Assembly (NCBI GenBank): GCA_000985875.1
Contig: CCRI01000013.1
Span: forward strand, 1-64,000
Direction of reading: 5' to 3'
Source of the DNA: Neorhizobium galegae bv. officinalis
Lineage (GTDB): Bacteria > Pseudomonadota > Alphaproteobacteria > Rhizobiales > Rhizobiaceae
Length of the DNA stretch: 64,000 nucleotides
The stretch's first letter is position 1. Each line of letters begins with the position of its first letter. This document shows, piece after piece, positions 34,254 through 43,557 of this stretch. The notes under the pieces were generated by a model, which worked only from the letters and a program-made list of their open reading frames with translations, was not told the DNA's origin and searched no databases. A program made the position numbers and the translations under genes.

Positions 34254-34287
34254 ATGAGCGGAGTAGTCCGCGGACTACTCCGCTCAT
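34254..34287. repeat. 34-base perfect palindrome with parS-like core
   Basis: Perfect inverted repeat centred at 34270/34271, with no mismatch over 17 base pairs per arm. Its central 16 bases are GTAGTCCGCGGACTAC, two changes from the parS in repB and still fully symmetric. It lies 200 bases upstream of repA, a usual place for partition sites. A hairpin terminator is less likely, as no T-tract follows on either side. Confidence 0.7.
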
Positions 34288-34404
34288 CGGTCGATCGGGA
34301 AGAGGGATAGTCAAAAGCCGGTCGTGAACCCATAAAGGGGGATGGCGCATCGGCAGCAGCGGTCGGTCCTTTCCAATCGGGCGCCTCTCAGATAACCTTG
34401 CGCA

Positions 34405-34704
34405 ATGGACGTTCTGGACTGGTTTGGGCGCTGGTACGAAGCGCAGTGTGACGGAGCTTGGGAGCACGGCTTTGGCGCCTCGATCGACACTCTTGATAAT
34501 CCTGGCTGGTCGCTGAAGGTCGATCTTGCAGGGACGGACTGCGATGGCCGGGCACTCGATCGGATCAGTCACAATTACGATCATCAGGTGGACTGGTGGA
34601 CGTGCTGGGTCGAGGACAACGTGTTTTGCGGCGCCGGCGGCCCCCTTCACCTTCGGTCGCTTCTTGAGGCATTTCGGGACTGGGCAACGAGCGGCCGCCC
34701 ATGA
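34405..34704 (+). CDS. Imm53-family immunity protein
   Basis: A 99-residue cytoplasmic protein matching immunity protein 53 features: LDWFGRWYEAQCDGAWEH near the start, IDTLDNPGWSLKVDL in the middle, and a Trp/acidic-rich second half. Imm53 proteins neutralise polymorphic toxins delivered by neighbouring cells. No toxin gene is adjacent, so it is an orphan immunity gene. It sits between two parS-like sites beside repA. The family call is from remembered motif pattern. Confidence 0.72.
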   Translation: MDVLDWFGRWYEAQCDGAWEHGFGASIDTLDNPGWSLKVDLAGTDCDGRALDRISHNYDHQVDWWTCWVEDNVFCGAGGPLHLRSLLEAFRDWATSGRP

Positions 34705-36442
34705 TGTCGACAAGCACCTTGGTGCCGCAGCAAATTCTCACTCATCCGTCGCATGAGGCGATCCGCCCGCCTTCGAGTCGCGCGATCCAGCCGCTTTCGC
34801 CGAACAAGCCCGGAGATGTTCCTCGCGTGGTGATCGCCGCGTGTTGAGAGACATCTTTTTTTGTTCTGCGATCCAGTTCGGTCTGGCGTAAACTGTCCGG
34901 CGCTCGACGTCATCCACCACTCGCTCCAACCGCTTCGTGAGAAGGGGGGAAGGCGGGTCTCAGGATAGGATGACGGAGCCTCTCATCCGCGACCTCTGAC
35001 GATGGGATCCTGGTGATCGGCAGGACTTCCGTTCGCGCTCACCAGTAGTCTGGGGCGGCAAAGGTGGGGAGACCATTGTCTGGGGCTCTTCCGAGTTGCG
35101 TTCGCAACCAAGTGGTTGTCGACGCACAAGGGCCATTCGATCCGGCCCAAGCTTGCCCCGTGGACAGGCACGCGATTGTTGCACACGAACTGCTCGGCCG
35201 CATTTGGCTGCGTCGCCATTCGGTCCCACAAGCTTGCCGAGAACGTCGTGGCAATGATCAATCGCCCCAATGCAGCTGTGGATGTGCTCTTGAGACTAGG
35301 CCCCGAAGAGAGTCATCCTTGCCACTGGTAGTCCGCGGACAACTGAAAAAACTGTCCGAGAGTCGTAGTGTGCGATCGCTACGAAGGACCCGGCTTCACG
35401 AAGCGCGGATCCAGGGAACGCGCAGAGGCCTGTTCGGTAATCCAAATGTCCCGTTGATGATCCGGGAGGAGGTGATGACGGATGATAAGGGGTGCAACGG
35501 CGTGGGGCCGAGAATGTCCCAGGACAGGCTGGTGGTGCGGGTGACGGGAGACTGCACGACTTTACCTCATCAGCGAATGCAGATCCGTAATGAAGGCCGC
35601 GGGCACGTGAGGCTGCTGGCGGTGTCGAGCCTCGAGCGAAACCGTCGCCGCGACCGGGGCGCAGCGACGTTCCAGCTGTCCGCATGCCCAGAGAGCGAAT
35701 TGCCAAAGAGCCATGGCCATTTGGCCCAGTCTTTCGCAGGCTTCGCGTTGGCCATTCAGCGCCCGGAGCGGGAAGGGTTTGGCGATGAACGGAACCGCGT
35801 CCGAAAACCGACCTCGCCGATCAAGCCGGCAAGGGGCCGGTGGGCTTTCCGATGATCTCACGGACGAGATGAGAGCAGGGGGATTTCAAGCAACGGGTTC
35901 GATCGGCGAACTGAGGTCTGGAGGCGCGGCTTTGGTCGTCAAGGAACGGCAAGACGGGTCTCGCGCCAAGGATGGCAACCTCCACCCGGCAAGGGACCGC
36001 GTCGGTGCTCGTATGGCGAACCGCTCGAATGAAACGCCGCCAAGTCGATAAGTCCGCTATCGCCGCGTGCGGGTCCCTGCACGCCGGAGGATCTTCCCCG
36101 GCCCATTTTCAACGGCGGCAGGCAGGGGAGGGGCTGTAACTCGCTTGGGACGATGGAGGGTGAAACTGTCGCAAATCGTTATGACGTGCTCGGTTAGCGA
36201 TGGGTCGACGAATCGAAATTTCATCCGCATAGTCCCTTTCCAGGATGAAATCGGATGCCAATGGATTGACGGCTTGCGATATGGCCTTCACGCAGGCGCC
36301 GGGACCGCCCAAAACCATCATTTTTCGGTCGACACACCGTGCGGTTTATCCGGCTTTTTCGCCAGAAACCGCACTCGCTCTGTCTCCCTAGCTGAACTTG
36401 CCGCTGACCGCACCGCTGGCAATCAGGCGGATCGTGCTGTAC
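34705..36442. other. 1.7-kb stretch without a supported gene
   Basis: Several long frames exist on both strands but lack ribosome sites and protein-like composition. The only clear element is the parS-like site at 35328-35343. One short minus-strand frame (36109-36321, beginning MMVLGGPGACVKAISQ) looks somewhat coding and may be a gene fragment. The stretch may be decayed plasmid DNA or part of the partition region. Confidence 0.35.
35328..35343. promoter_or_regulatory. parS-like site, one mismatch
   Basis: GTAGTCCGCGGACAAC differs by one base from the exact parS in repB (GTT to GTA). It lies 1.27 kb upstream of repA. Third member of the set sharing the TCCGCGGA core. Confidence 0.55.
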
Positions 36443-37321
36443 TCAAGACCAGGCGCAGCCTTTAAACGCATCGATGGGCAGCTTCAGGTATCGCATTCCG
36501 TTGGCTTCCGGTTCCGGAAGCCGGCCGCCATTGATGTTGATCTGCAGGGCGTGCAGGATCAGTTTCGGCATCGGCAGGCTGCGATCCCGCGTTTCGCGAA
36601 GGGCGACGAATGCCTCCTTGCCGGCAGACTGCTTGAGATGGATGTTCTCCGTTCTCTGCCGCTCCACCGTGCTTTCCCACTGCGGCTGCCGCCCGCCCGG
36701 CTGGTAGTCGTGTCCGACGAAAATCCGCGTATCCCCGGGCAGCGCCAGGATGGCCTGGATGCTTGACCAGAGCGCACTTGCGCTGCCGCCGGGGAAATCC
36801 GCGCGGGCCGTGCCGCTGTCGGGCATGAACAGCGTGTCATGCACGAATGCGGCGTCGCCGGCGACATAGGTGATCGATGCCAGCGTATGGCCGGGGGAAT
36901 ACATGACGCCGACCTCGATGTCGCCGATGGAAAAGGTTTCTCCATCGCCAAACAACCGGTCCCACTGGCTGCCGTCGACAGGCAGGTCCGGCCAATTGTA
37001 GATCTGCGCCCAGATTTTCTGGACATCGATCACGTGAGCGCCGATCGCCGTCGGCGCGCCGGTCTTGCTTTTGAGATAGGCGGCGGCGGAGAAGTGGTCG
37101 GCATGCGGATGAGTGTCGAGGATCCATTGCAGGCGCAGGTCATGCCGGCGGACATGGTCCAGCAGGGCATCGGCGTTATGGGTCGCCGTCGAACCCGACT
37201 TCTCATCGAAGTCGAGAACCGGATCGATGATGGCGCAGGCCCTGGTTTGCGGATCGCTCACCACGTACTGGATCGAACACGTCCGCGGATCGAAGAATGC
37301 AGCGACCTCAGGTCTATGCAT
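36443..37321 (-). CDS. MBL-fold hydrolase, persulfide dioxygenase (ETHE1/Blh)-like
   Basis: A 292-residue metallo-beta-lactamase-fold protein. The metal motif THPHADH (70-76), GHT (about 145) and a distal DSGTARADFPGG followed by FVGHDYQPGG resemble persulfide dioxygenases, which oxidise glutathione persulfide to sulfite. It overlaps the upstream PLP-enzyme gene by eight bases, so the two are coupled. A desulfurase making persulfide followed by a dioxygenase removing it is a coherent pathway, but this is inference. Confidence 0.8.
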   Translation of the reverse strand: MHRPEVAAFFDPRTCSIQYVVSDPQTRACAIIDPVLDFDEKSGSTATHNADALLDHVRRHDLRLQWILDTHPHADHFSAAAYLKSKTGAPTAIGAHVIDVQKIWAQIYNWPDLPVDGSQWDRLFGDGETFSIGDIEVGVMYSPGHTLASITYVAGDAAFVHDTLFMPDSGTARADFPGGSASALWSSIQAILALPGDTRIFVGHDYQPGGRQPQWESTVERQRTENIHLKQSAGKEAFVALRETRDRSLPMPKLILHALQININGGRLPEPEANGMRYLKLPIDAFKGCAWS

Positions 37322-38813
37322 AACTGGCCTCCCGAAAATCCGATGCACGCGGAGAAAAGATCGCCCGTGCGGGATCGAACGTATAGAACTCGGTATAGGA
37401 AGCCGCATCCTGCGCCAGTTGCGCGACGGAGTGAAGGATGAACTGGACGGTCTCGTCCGAAAGCAGAACGCTCAGATTGAGCCGCGTAAAGCCCGGTTTT
37501 TCGATCTCGTTGCCGTTCAGGATTGCCTGCCTGATCCGCTCCGACGTCTCGGGATCGATCGACAGCAGCCGGTGCACATAAGGGCCTGCGCAGGCGCAGC
37601 CCCCGCGGGCCTGAATGCCGAACCGGTCGCTGAGCATGCGGGTGACCAATTGCTGATGAACATAACCACCCTTGCCGTCCCGGATGCGAAACGAGAATAT
37701 CGGCAGGCGGTCCATCGAAAGGGACCCTAGGAGTTCGATCTGCGGCACGTTCTGCCAGGCGGCGAGCGCCCTTTGCGTGAAGAGGTCGTTCAGCCGCCGG
37801 ATTTCCTCCAGTCCGATCGCATGCTTGACGAGGAAGACGAGTGCCGCACGGATGTCGCCGACGACATTGGGCGTTCCGGCTTCTTCACGGGCTTCCAGGC
37901 TATCGCTGTAATCGTGGCAGGTGGGCGACACGAATTTGACGGTGCCGCCGCCCGGCCACGACGGCTTGCTGGTGACGACGGCATCATGCCGGACGATCAG
38001 CACGCCGGAGGCGCCGGGACCACCGAGGAACTTGTGCGGCGATACCACGATCGCATCGATCTCGGCGCCTTGCTCCGGCGTCATCGAGATCGGCATGTAG
38101 GGCCCGGCGCCGGCATAGTCCCAGACGATTTTGGCGCCGGCCTGTTTCGCAAGCCTGGTGACGGCGGCGATGTCGGTCGAGATGCCGGTTATGTTCGATG
38201 CGGCTGAAAACGAGCAGATCGTCAGGTCGGCCCCGGCGCCCTGAAGCGCCTCGTCCAGAAGGATAAGATCCGGACCGCCGCGGCTTCCTTCGGGAATTTC
38301 GACAATCTCCGCGCCGCTCTCGCGCCAGGGCAGGATGTTCGAGTGGTGTTCGTAAGGGCCGACGATCACGCAAACCCGCCGGCCGGCGGTGATCGCATCG
38401 GTAATGCCCAGCAGGTGGACGAGCCGATTGAGGCCGGCGGTCGCGCCGGATCCCGCAAAGATGGCGGCATGCCGGCTGTCTGCTCCGCAGCATTCCTTGA
38501 TGACCGACCGCGCCTCACGCCGAAGGCGGGTCATCATTCCCCCGCAATAGGAGGCCTCCGTATGGCTGTTGGCGTAATAGGGCAGGACCTCGTCGAGCAC
38601 AAACTGCTCGACCTGCCTGAGCGCCCGCCCCGAGGCGACATAGTCGGCGTAGACGAGATCCTTCAAGCCGAACGGCCCGTCGACTTTCGCCCTCGAACCG
38701 ATCAATCCGTCTTTCAACGCGGTGATCGGATCGGCGACTTCGAGGCTGCTTTTGAACTTGCCGAGTACGGTGACGAGTTCCTTTGATGGATTGAGATCGG
38801 CCTGTTCACGCAT
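37314..38813 (-). CDS. Class V aminotransferase-fold PLP enzyme (cysteine-desulfurase-like)
   Basis: A 499-residue fold-type I PLP enzyme. The PLP lysine is K261 in SPHKFLGGPG, and the pyridine-binding Asp is D232 in VWDYAGAG. A late RGGCACAGPY (about 400) supplies cysteines where desulfurases have their persulfide Cys. It is longer than IscS/SufS, with extra N- and C-terminal segments. GGAGA seven bases upstream supports the ATG at 38813. First gene of a two-gene operon with the MBL enzyme, divergent from an Lrp regulator. Substrate likely cysteine or a related thiol. Confidence 0.8.
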   Translation of the reverse strand: MREQADLNPSKELVTVLGKFKSSLEVADPITALKDGLIGSRAKVDGPFGLKDLVYADYVASGRALRQVEQFVLDEVLPYYANSHTEASYCGGMMTRLRREARSVIKECCGADSRHAAIFAGSGATAGLNRLVHLLGITDAITAGRRVCVIVGPYEHHSNILPWRESGAEIVEIPEGSRGGPDLILLDEALQGAGADLTICSFSAASNITGISTDIAAVTRLAKQAGAKIVWDYAGAGPYMPISMTPEQGAEIDAIVVSPHKFLGGPGASGVLIVRHDAVVTSKPSWPGGGTVKFVSPTCHDYSDSLEAREEAGTPNVVGDIRAALVFLVKHAIGLEEIRRLNDLFTQRALAAWQNVPQIELLGSLSMDRLPIFSFRIRDGKGGYVHQQLVTRMLSDRFGIQARGGCACAGPYVHRLLSIDPETSERIRQAILNGNEIEKPGFTRLNLSVLLSDETVQFILHSVAQLAQDAASYTEFYTFDPARAIFSPRASDFREASYA

Positions 38814-38863
38814 CGTCGGTTCTCCAAACAGCAATTGACAGCGATTCTAATCTCGATCACGGT

Positions 38864-38887
38864 CTGAAAACTTCACCTATTTTTCAG
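38864..38887. promoter_or_regulatory. Inverted repeat in the Lrp/PLP-enzyme divergent region
   Basis: CTGAAAA (38864-38870) and TTTTCAG (38881-38887), ten bases apart, form a perfect seven-base inverted repeat between the divergent genes, 25 bases before the Lrp-type start. Size and AT-rich centre fit an Lrp-family operator. Confidence 0.5.
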
Positions 38888-38911
38888 GTAACGGGCAAAA
38901 ATGCGGGTCAC

Positions 38912-39394
38912 ATGATCGATAAAGCTGTAAATTTTGATCATATTGATCTGAAAATCCTGACCTGCCTCCAGCGCAACGCCGCGCTGTCGCAGCGTGATCT
39001 GGCCGAGCAGGTGGGGCTTTCGCAAAATGCCTGCTGGCGCCGGCTCCAGCGGCTCCAGTCAAGCGGCGTGGTGGGCGGTACACGCGCCGAGGTCGATCTC
39101 GAGATGCTGGGCTTTGACCTGACGGTCATCGTGATGATCCGGACCCGTCACCATTCCAAGGAATGGTCGGAGGATTTCCGCAAGCATGTCGACCGGCTGC
39201 CGGAAGTCATCGATTTCTATCGAATAGGCGGAGACTGGGATTATCTGATCAAGGTCGTCACCCGCGGAATTTCCGGCTACGACGCCTTCTATCAGAAGCT
39301 CATCACCAATTTCGACCTGGCGACCGTGACCGGATTTTTCGCCATGGAGGCCATCATCCGCAATCGGGCCGTGGACCTGAGCCGCCTGAGGTAA
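38912..39394 (+). CDS. Lrp/AsnC-family regulator
   Basis: A 160-residue feast/famine regulator. The HTH (about 10-55) has DHIDLKILTCLQRNAALSQ and LSQNACWRRLQRLQ. The RAM ligand domain (about 65-150) has GGDWDYLIKVVT. It diverges from the PLP-enzyme/MBL operon across a 98-base region with an inverted repeat, so it probably controls that operon in response to an amino acid. Some Lrp relatives (DecR) sense cysteine and activate desulfuration; that parallel is suggestive only. Confidence 0.92.
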   Translation: MIDKAVNFDHIDLKILTCLQRNAALSQRDLAEQVGLSQNACWRRLQRLQSSGVVGGTRAEVDLEMLGFDLTVIVMIRTRHHSKEWSEDFRKHVDRLPEVIDFYRIGGDWDYLIKVVTRGISGYDAFYQKLITNFDLATVTGFFAMEAIIRNRAVDLSRLR

Positions 39395-39638
39395 ACGCGC
39401 GAGGCCGACGGCCGGTCCCCTATCGGTCAGCTCAAGCCTTTCCTGCCTCGAGGCCAATCAGGCTATTTTTGCAGGTTCAGCAAATACCCGTTGCGGGTTG
39501 GATGCACCGGCGCGGTCTTCCGCTGCGAAGGAGCGCGAGACGGCGATGTATTTTAGTTAATTCGAAATTATCGATATGATGCGACATTCCGTCCTGACGA
39601 TCGAGCCGGTCGCCGCTAAGCGCCTTTGGAGCCGCAGC

Positions 39639-41513
39639 ATGAACCGCCCAAGCATCAAGCAAGCCCTCGTCCTGAAGCTGTCGATCATCAGTGTGTTCAT
39701 GATTGGTCTATCCTATGTCTCCCTCAGCACGATCTCAACACTCAGCGCCAATGCGGAGCAGATCGGGACCTTCTGGATCCAACGGCTGTTGACGGCCCGT
39801 GAGATAAAAGGCAATTTTCTCGATCTCAAACTTGTCTATGCCAGCTACATCCTCGACGATACGGCGGAGGAGCAGAGTATCGGGAAGCGAAAGATCGACG
39901 CCGCTGTCGCTGCTGTCGAAAAGGTTGTTGCCGACTACGAAAACGGCGCCCGGACTGAGCGCGGGAGGGAACTGATCAATCGGATCAAGCCGGAACTCAG
40001 CAAATACCGCGCCTCGGCTGAGCAAATGGTCGCACTCCATAACAGCGGAAAGACATCGGAAGCGGTTCATTTACTCAAGAAGGACATGGAGTCGCAAGCC
40101 GAACTGGTGGGCAAGGGGGTAACCGATCTGGTTGCGTTCATCCTCAACCAGGCTGAAGGCTTTGTGGCGGCAAGCAGTGCCTCCGCGAAGTCCGCTTTCC
40201 TGGGGACGGCGGCGATCGCGGTGCTTGCGGTGCTCATAGTTCTCGCCGGCATCGTGTTTGCGATCTCAGGCGTCGCGAATCCGATCCGAAGGATAACCTC
40301 CGCGATGAAGCAACTGTCGAACGGAGACCTTGATAGCGACATTCCTTACGCCGGGCGCGCCGACGAAGTTGGTGAAATGGCCGGTGCAGTTGAAGTTTTC
40401 CGTCACAATGCCCTCAATGTCGTCAGGCTCGAGAATGAAGCGGCTGAATCCCGCATCGAGATGGAAACGGCGCGCGCCGCCGCCCAGCAGCGCGCAGAAC
40501 GGGAGGCCGAACAATTGCGCTTCGCGACCACGACATTGGGTGGAGGTCTGCGGCGGCTTGCGGCGGGCGACATCTCATTTCAGCTTTCTGAGCAATTTGG
40601 GGCCGAATACGAGGCGCTGCGCGAGGACTTTAATGCTTCGCTCCGCCAACTGGGCACGACAATCGGCGCGGTACTCCAGACCGTACAGAGCATAGACAAT
40701 GGGACCGGTGAGATTGCATCCGGTGCTCAGGACCTTTCCAGGCGCACAGAACAACAGGCAGCCTCTCTCGAGGAGACGGCTGCAGCCTTGGATGAGATTA
40801 CGTCCAATGTCGCGATGTCGACGAAACGTACCGACGAGGCACGCAATGTGGCCCTAGAAGCCAATGCCAGTGCCAAACGGTCAGCGACGGTCGTATCGGA
40901 AGCCGAGAAAGCCATGCGACGCATCGAGGACAGTTCGCAGCAGATTTCGAACATCATCGGCGTAATTGATGAAATCGCCTTCCAGACGAACCTTTTGGCG
41001 CTCAACGCTGGTGTGGAGGCGGCCCGTGCGGGTGAGGCGGGCAAGGGTTTCGCAGTCGTCGCACAGGAAGTCCGCGAGCTTGCCCAGCGAGCTGCTCAAG
41101 CGGCCAAGGAAATCAAAGGGCTCATCAAGAAATCGTCGACTGAAGTGGATAATGGCGTGAAACTGGTTCTCGAAACCGGGGTGGCGCTCAAGTCGATCGG
41201 TGAGTACGTTGTACAGATCAATCAGGTCATGGATGCCATTGCCACCGCGGCGCGCGAGCAGTCGACGGGACTTGCCGAAATCAATACGGCCGTCAATCAA
41301 ATGGACCAGGCGACGCAGCAGAACGCGGCGATGGTCGAGCAGTCAACAGCCGCCGTCGCTTCGTTGTCCTCCGAGGCGAGCCGCCTGCGGCATCTTGTCA
41401 ATCAGTTCCAATTGGAGAGCGACAATACAGCCGACATCCAGCGGATTGGGCGGTCCCTGCAGAACGGCCGGCTAGTGGAGACAATCGCTCCCCGCCGCGC
41501 GAGTCAAAGATGA
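39639..41513 (+). CDS. Methyl-accepting chemotaxis protein
   Basis: A 624-residue transmembrane chemoreceptor. First TM is at about 10-32, then a helical periplasmic sensor (about 33-188) of the four-helix-bundle type, second TM at about 189-212, and HAMP (about 213-265). The long cytoplasmic coiled coil has the signalling tip IDEIAFQTNLLALNAGVEAA with GKGFAVVAQEVRELAQR. No CheR-tethering pentapeptide is seen at the C-terminus. The ATG at 39639 is preferred over 39576. No che genes are nearby. It may sense a substrate of the neighbouring uptake system. Confidence 0.93.
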   Translation: MNRPSIKQALVLKLSIISVFMIGLSYVSLSTISTLSANAEQIGTFWIQRLLTAREIKGNFLDLKLVYASYILDDTAEEQSIGKRKIDAAVAAVEKVVADYENGARTERGRELINRIKPELSKYRASAEQMVALHNSGKTSEAVHLLKKDMESQAELVGKGVTDLVAFILNQAEGFVAASSASAKSAFLGTAAIAVLAVLIVLAGIVFAISGVANPIRRITSAMKQLSNGDLDSDIPYAGRADEVGEMAGAVEVFRHNALNVVRLENEAAESRIEMETARAAAQQRAEREAEQLRFATTTLGGGLRRLAAGDISFQLSEQFGAEYEALREDFNASLRQLGTTIGAVLQTVQSIDNGTGEIASGAQDLSRRTEQQAASLEETAAALDEITSNVAMSTKRTDEARNVALEANASAKRSATVVSEAEKAMRRIEDSSQQISNIIGVIDEIAFQTNLLALNAGVEAARAGEAGKGFAVVAQEVRELAQRAAQAAKEIKGLIKKSSTEVDNGVKLVLETGVALKSIGEYVVQINQVMDAIATAAREQSTGLAEINTAVNQMDQATQQNAAMVEQSTAAVASLSSEASRLRHLVNQFQLESDNTADIQRIGRSLQNGRLVETIAPRRASQR

Positions 41514-41613
41514 GGCGCGGCTCTTGCACGGGCGTCCTACTTCGCCTTCGCCCTACAAAGGGTTCCCGAGGCTGTGGTGGTAGCCCAACCACGGGCTTCG
41601 CAACGCAGCCTCT

Positions 41614-41735
41614 CATCTTCACCCGGTCAGCCAAAAAGAGGTCTCTGCGTTCCTGCGGGAGATCGCCGAAGAGGCGGGGCTCGCCACCCTGTTGGTCACT
41701 CGCGACTGGGATATTGCCGACGATATCCACACGGG
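41614..41735 (+). pseudogene. Fragment of an ABC transporter ATPase
   Basis: A 40-residue stretch, SQKEVSAFLREIAEEAGL then ATLLVTRDWDIADDI, resembles the D-loop to H-loop end of peptide-type ABC ATPases; the expected H-loop His is Arg. No Walker A is found upstream. Probably a leftover of a rearranged transporter gene. Confidence 0.35.
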
Positions 41736-41973
41736 TCATCGATCTCGGAGGCCGCGAAGGAAAAACCGTGGGAGGACAGGGCTACGATGCCATCAGATAC
41801 CCCCGTGGTCGTCGACGCCGGTTTCCCACGCCGCATCCTCGATTGGCTTGAACGTCCTTCTCAGCTCTTGCGCGGCCGTCGGCAGGCTCACGGCCATGTC
41901 GAGGATGGAGCTGACGGTCTGGCCGAGGCGCATTCATGCGGCGTGAACGCCGGCTGGGTGTGCGGTGCGGTGT

Positions 41974-42534
41974 CTACTCTGCGGCTTCGCGTGTCGGTAC
42001 TCGCCTCGCGAAAAAGACGTCCACCTCGCTCACCGCTTCATCGATCCTCTTGCTGAGGTGCTGCGACGCAACAGCATAGTCAAGGAAATCTCGATCCGAT
42101 GCATAGACGGCTGTTGGCAAGGTGTGTGCCATGAAGAATCCGAAGAGCGGGCGAAGTTGGTGCTCTACCATCAACGCGTGACGATCGCCGCCGCCTGTCG
42201 CGGTGATGAGTATCGGCTTCGACTTCAGCTCATGAGGATCAATGAGGTCGATCAGGTGCTTGAAGAGGCCAGGATATGAGCCCTTATAGGTCGGGGCGCC
42301 GATGACAAGGATATCGGCGGCGACGATTTCCTGCAGCACATGTTGTGCCTTTTCATCGAGCTGGTTGCGCCAAAGGGCAGAGCCCAGCGATGGCCCGACA
42401 TCGATCATGTCGTAGACGGCGACGTCGAAGCCATAGCGGCTGCTCGCGCGTTCGGCGACGTGCCGGACCAGTGACGTGGTTTTCGAAGGCCGGCTGAAGC
42501 TCCCTGCCATCCCGACGATCTTTGGGGTCCCCAT
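41974..42534 (-). CDS. NADPH-dependent FMN reductase (MsuE-like)
   Basis: A 186-residue flavodoxin-like FMN reductase that supplies reduced FMN to two-component monooxygenases. Motifs are GMAGSFSRPSKT for the FMN phosphate, GAPTYKGSYPGLFKHLIDL, and TATGGGDRHAL. Last gene of the operon that starts with the luciferase-like monooxygenase at 45857, which needs reduced flavin. Resemblance to MsuE-type reductases of sulfonate/sulfone metabolism agrees with the context. Confidence 0.88.
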   Translation of the reverse strand: MGTPKIVGMAGSFSRPSKTTSLVRHVAERASSRYGFDVAVYDMIDVGPSLGSALWRNQLDEKAQHVLQEIVAADILVIGAPTYKGSYPGLFKHLIDLIDPHELKSKPILITATGGGDRHALMVEHQLRPLFGFFMAHTLPTAVYASDRDFLDYAVASQHLSKRIDEAVSEVDVFFARRVPTREAAE

Positions 42535-42572
42535 GTCTTTCCTTCCAATCCAGTTACAGAACTGCGTCCAAC

Positions 42573-43555
42573 TTAGCTGGCAACACCGCCGACGATTTCG
42601 GCGATATCCCTCGTGCCCGGCGGCCGGCCTTCCAGCGCAAGCCTCGCCGCAGCCTGTTGGAAGGCAGTGTTGAGAGGGGCCGCTACGCCATGGATGCGGC
42701 CGAGCCGGACGATTTCGCCGTTCAGATAATCGACCTCGCTCGAGGTGCCGCGGGTGAAGCTTTGCCAGGTCGATTGCTGGCCGGGCTCGATGCCGCTTTC
42801 CGGGGCGACGCGCCAGGATGATATGTCAATTCTCCACTCCGAGGGAGAAGCTGGATCATAGCCGGCCGCAATCAGAACAGCGCGGGCCTCCTGCGCCAAG
42901 CCGGCGGCGGCCTTTGAGCGGAGCTCGGAAGCGCCGGCGAAAAGCTCGACCGCATTTGTGACGTTGTGTTCGAGCTTGGCTGCCTTCCATCGCCGGATGT
43001 CGGGTCGCGCTTCGACAAGATAGCCCGCCTTCAAAAGATCCGCGACGATCGACAACGCCGTGTCATCGAGCCCTTCGGGGTAGCGTCCGAGAGCTACGAT
43101 GCCGACATTCGGCTCGCCCCCGACGACAACCTCGCCGGTGACGGTGTAGCGGGCCGGAATGCGAATGCTGGCTGCGTAGACACGATCGAAACGCCGCAGC
43201 GCGATGTCTTCCGCAGCCAGGCCATTTTGCAATGTCACGAGGGGCAGTTGTGATGCAAAGCCTGCACCCTCGACCTGCCGCCAGGCCCAGAATTCCGTGG
43301 CCGACTCGACATCCTGCGCCTTGACCGCAAGGACCAGAATATCACCGCCTGAAGCGCCGGTGGCGCGGCCGCATCGGCGGTGTTGAGCCTGAGCACGCGG
43401 TGTCCGCCCGGCCGGCGATACGAGAGACCGTGCGCGGCGATATGGGCAATCTGCGCTCCGCGTCCAACGAGCACATAGGGGATGCCATGCGTTTCGAACT
43501 CCGCCGCAAGGCTCGCACCGACCGCGCCGGCACCGATGATGATGTAGCGTGTCAT
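42573..43555 (-). pseudogene. Ketopantoate reductase-family gene with a frameshift
   Basis: Two frames together give one 2-dehydropantoate 2-reductase-like protein. The first (from 43555) starts MTRYIIIGAGAVGASLAAEF, with the Rossmann GAGAVG. Near 43340, in a GC-rich run, the frame changes to GGDILVLAVKAQDVE and then TLQNGLAAEDIAL and on to the normal end. A single base loss or gain explains it. It sits between the acyl-CoA-dehydrogenase-like gene and FMN reductase in an otherwise intact operon, so a sequencing error is as likely as true inactivation. Confidence 0.75.
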
Positions 43556-43557
43556 GA

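Noticed and set aside
34254..34287. Perfect palindrome as an intrinsic terminator
   Set aside because: No T-tract follows on either strand, and its core matches the parS-like set, so partition is the better reading.
35064..35855. 263-codon plus-strand frame in the gene-poor stretch
   Set aside because: No start signal, no family pattern and proline/arginine-heavy composition; also crosses the parS-like site.
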